Below are positions 47,535-47,731 of a stretch of 47,731 nt of DNA, in pieces (within the stretch, counting starts at the first letter, position 1; each line of letters begins with the position of its first letter). The position numbers and the translations under genes are program-made. The notes below the pieces were generated by a model. That model saw only the letters and a list, made by a program, of their open reading frames with translations, did no database searches and was not told the origin of the DNA. This DNA is from Lelliottia sp. WAP21 (lineage in GTDB: Bacteria; Pseudomonadota; Gammaproteobacteria; Enterobacterales; Enterobacteriaceae): NCBI RefSeq assembly GCF_020532665.2, contig NZ_JAIWPG020000020.1, forward strand, positions 1 to 47,731, read 5' to 3'.

Positions 47535-47731
47535 AGAAACCTCCAGCCAGATGTCAGACTGAAAGTATAGGGCAGGAAGGAAAAGAGGGGGGCAGTGGGG
47601 CATGGGTGGGACACAAAACAGCACTCGTTCTAAGGTGAACTTAGACGACTGATGTTTTCGACGACTATAACCATCTGTTATTTGGTGCGCTCTTGGACGA
47701 TCTTTGTCGATTATGAAAAATGTATGCTCAT
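47535..47731 (+). other. Right edge, possible attR region
   Basis: No gene is seen in the last 197 bases. They hold a purine-rich stretch (47570-47595), the right copy of the 19-bp near-repeat (47595-47613) and an ATAACCATC at 47667 that also occurs at 51 by the left edge. These fit an attR arm, but no core can be fixed without host sequence. Confidence 0.35.
47595..47613 (+). repeat. Right copy of 19-bp near-direct repeat
   Basis: GTGGGGCATGGGTGGGACA matches 17 of 19 bases at 72-90 in the same orientation. See the left copy for interpretation. Confidence 0.35.

Noticed and set aside
1..47731. CRISPR arrays, insertion sequences, rRNA genes
   Set aside because: No regularly spaced repeats, no transposase motifs with terminal inverted repeats, and no rRNA-like sequence were found on reading the window.

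Overview
The window is one nearly complete lambdoid prophage with a long-tailed (siphovirus-type) virion. It most likely sits in an enterobacterium (Escherichia, Salmonella, Klebsiella, Citrobacter or Enterobacter). This rests on lambda-type Cro, CI, P, NinB, NinE, NinG, Rz/Rz1 and P21-type holin and endolysin genes in the usual prophage order, a LexA box of the enterobacterial type, and mixed GC with AT-rich accessory islands. The left edge ends just past the integrase stop and the right edge lies about 200 bases past a yedK-like gene. The junctions with the chromosome are not certain.

Layout. Positions 48-1634 hold integrase and excisionase, on the minus strand. Positions 1643-11079 form the leftward early operon: many small hypothetical genes, a DksA-like zinc finger, a C5 cytosine methyltransferase with a second full-length frame lying over it, an MT-A70 adenine methyltransferase, a DndB-like DGQHR protein, a DEDDh exonuclease, SSB, a Rad52-like annealing protein and a coiled-coil protein. 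A strong terminator at 11204-11230 separates this operon from its promoter. Positions 11347-13545 are the immunity region: a GhoS-like gene, a possible put-type antitermination RNA, PL with three operator sites, a secreted accessory protein, CI, PRM/PR with three operator sites, and Cro. Positions 13549-19824 are the rightward early operon: a YdaT-like protein in the cII slot, O-like and P replication proteins with a likely origin inside the O-like gene, an accessory cupin gene, nin-region genes and antiterminator Q. Positions 19886-21339 hold a terminator, a tRNA-Asn and the lysis cassette (holin, SAR endolysin, Rz, embedded Rz1). Positions 21408-34547 carry a HEPN-like accessory gene, a metallopeptidase, terminase, portal, head, connector and major tail genes, interrupted by a minus-strand Rap1a/Tai-like immunity gene. 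Positions 34575-41309 are tape measure, tail tip, NlpC/P60 and the J-like hub. Positions 41367-46182 are the surface-polysaccharide block: an esterase tailspike, a membrane O-acyltransferase, and a second esterase of the tailspike type carrying a Tat export signal instead of a virion-binding domain. Positions 46260-47534 hold a perfect LexA box driving a small gene and a UmuD'-like protein, then a YedK/HMCES-like gene on the other strand.

How it works together. CI and Cro compete for six operator sites. SOS damage cleaves CI and also opens the LexA-controlled pair at the right end. No lambda N gene is visible, and two abutting stem-loops at the very start of the PL transcript suggest that antitermination may be RNA-based, as in HK022. 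Q then opens the late genes. Several single-gene islands (signal-peptide protein, GhoS-like, cupin, HEPN-like, Rap1a-like, acyltransferase, Tat esterase) look like lysogenic-conversion or defence cargo. The most distinctive features are the acyltransferase with two paralogous SGNH esterases, one on the virion and one apparently exported by the host Tat pathway, and the pair of full-length overlapping frames at the cytosine methyltransferase.
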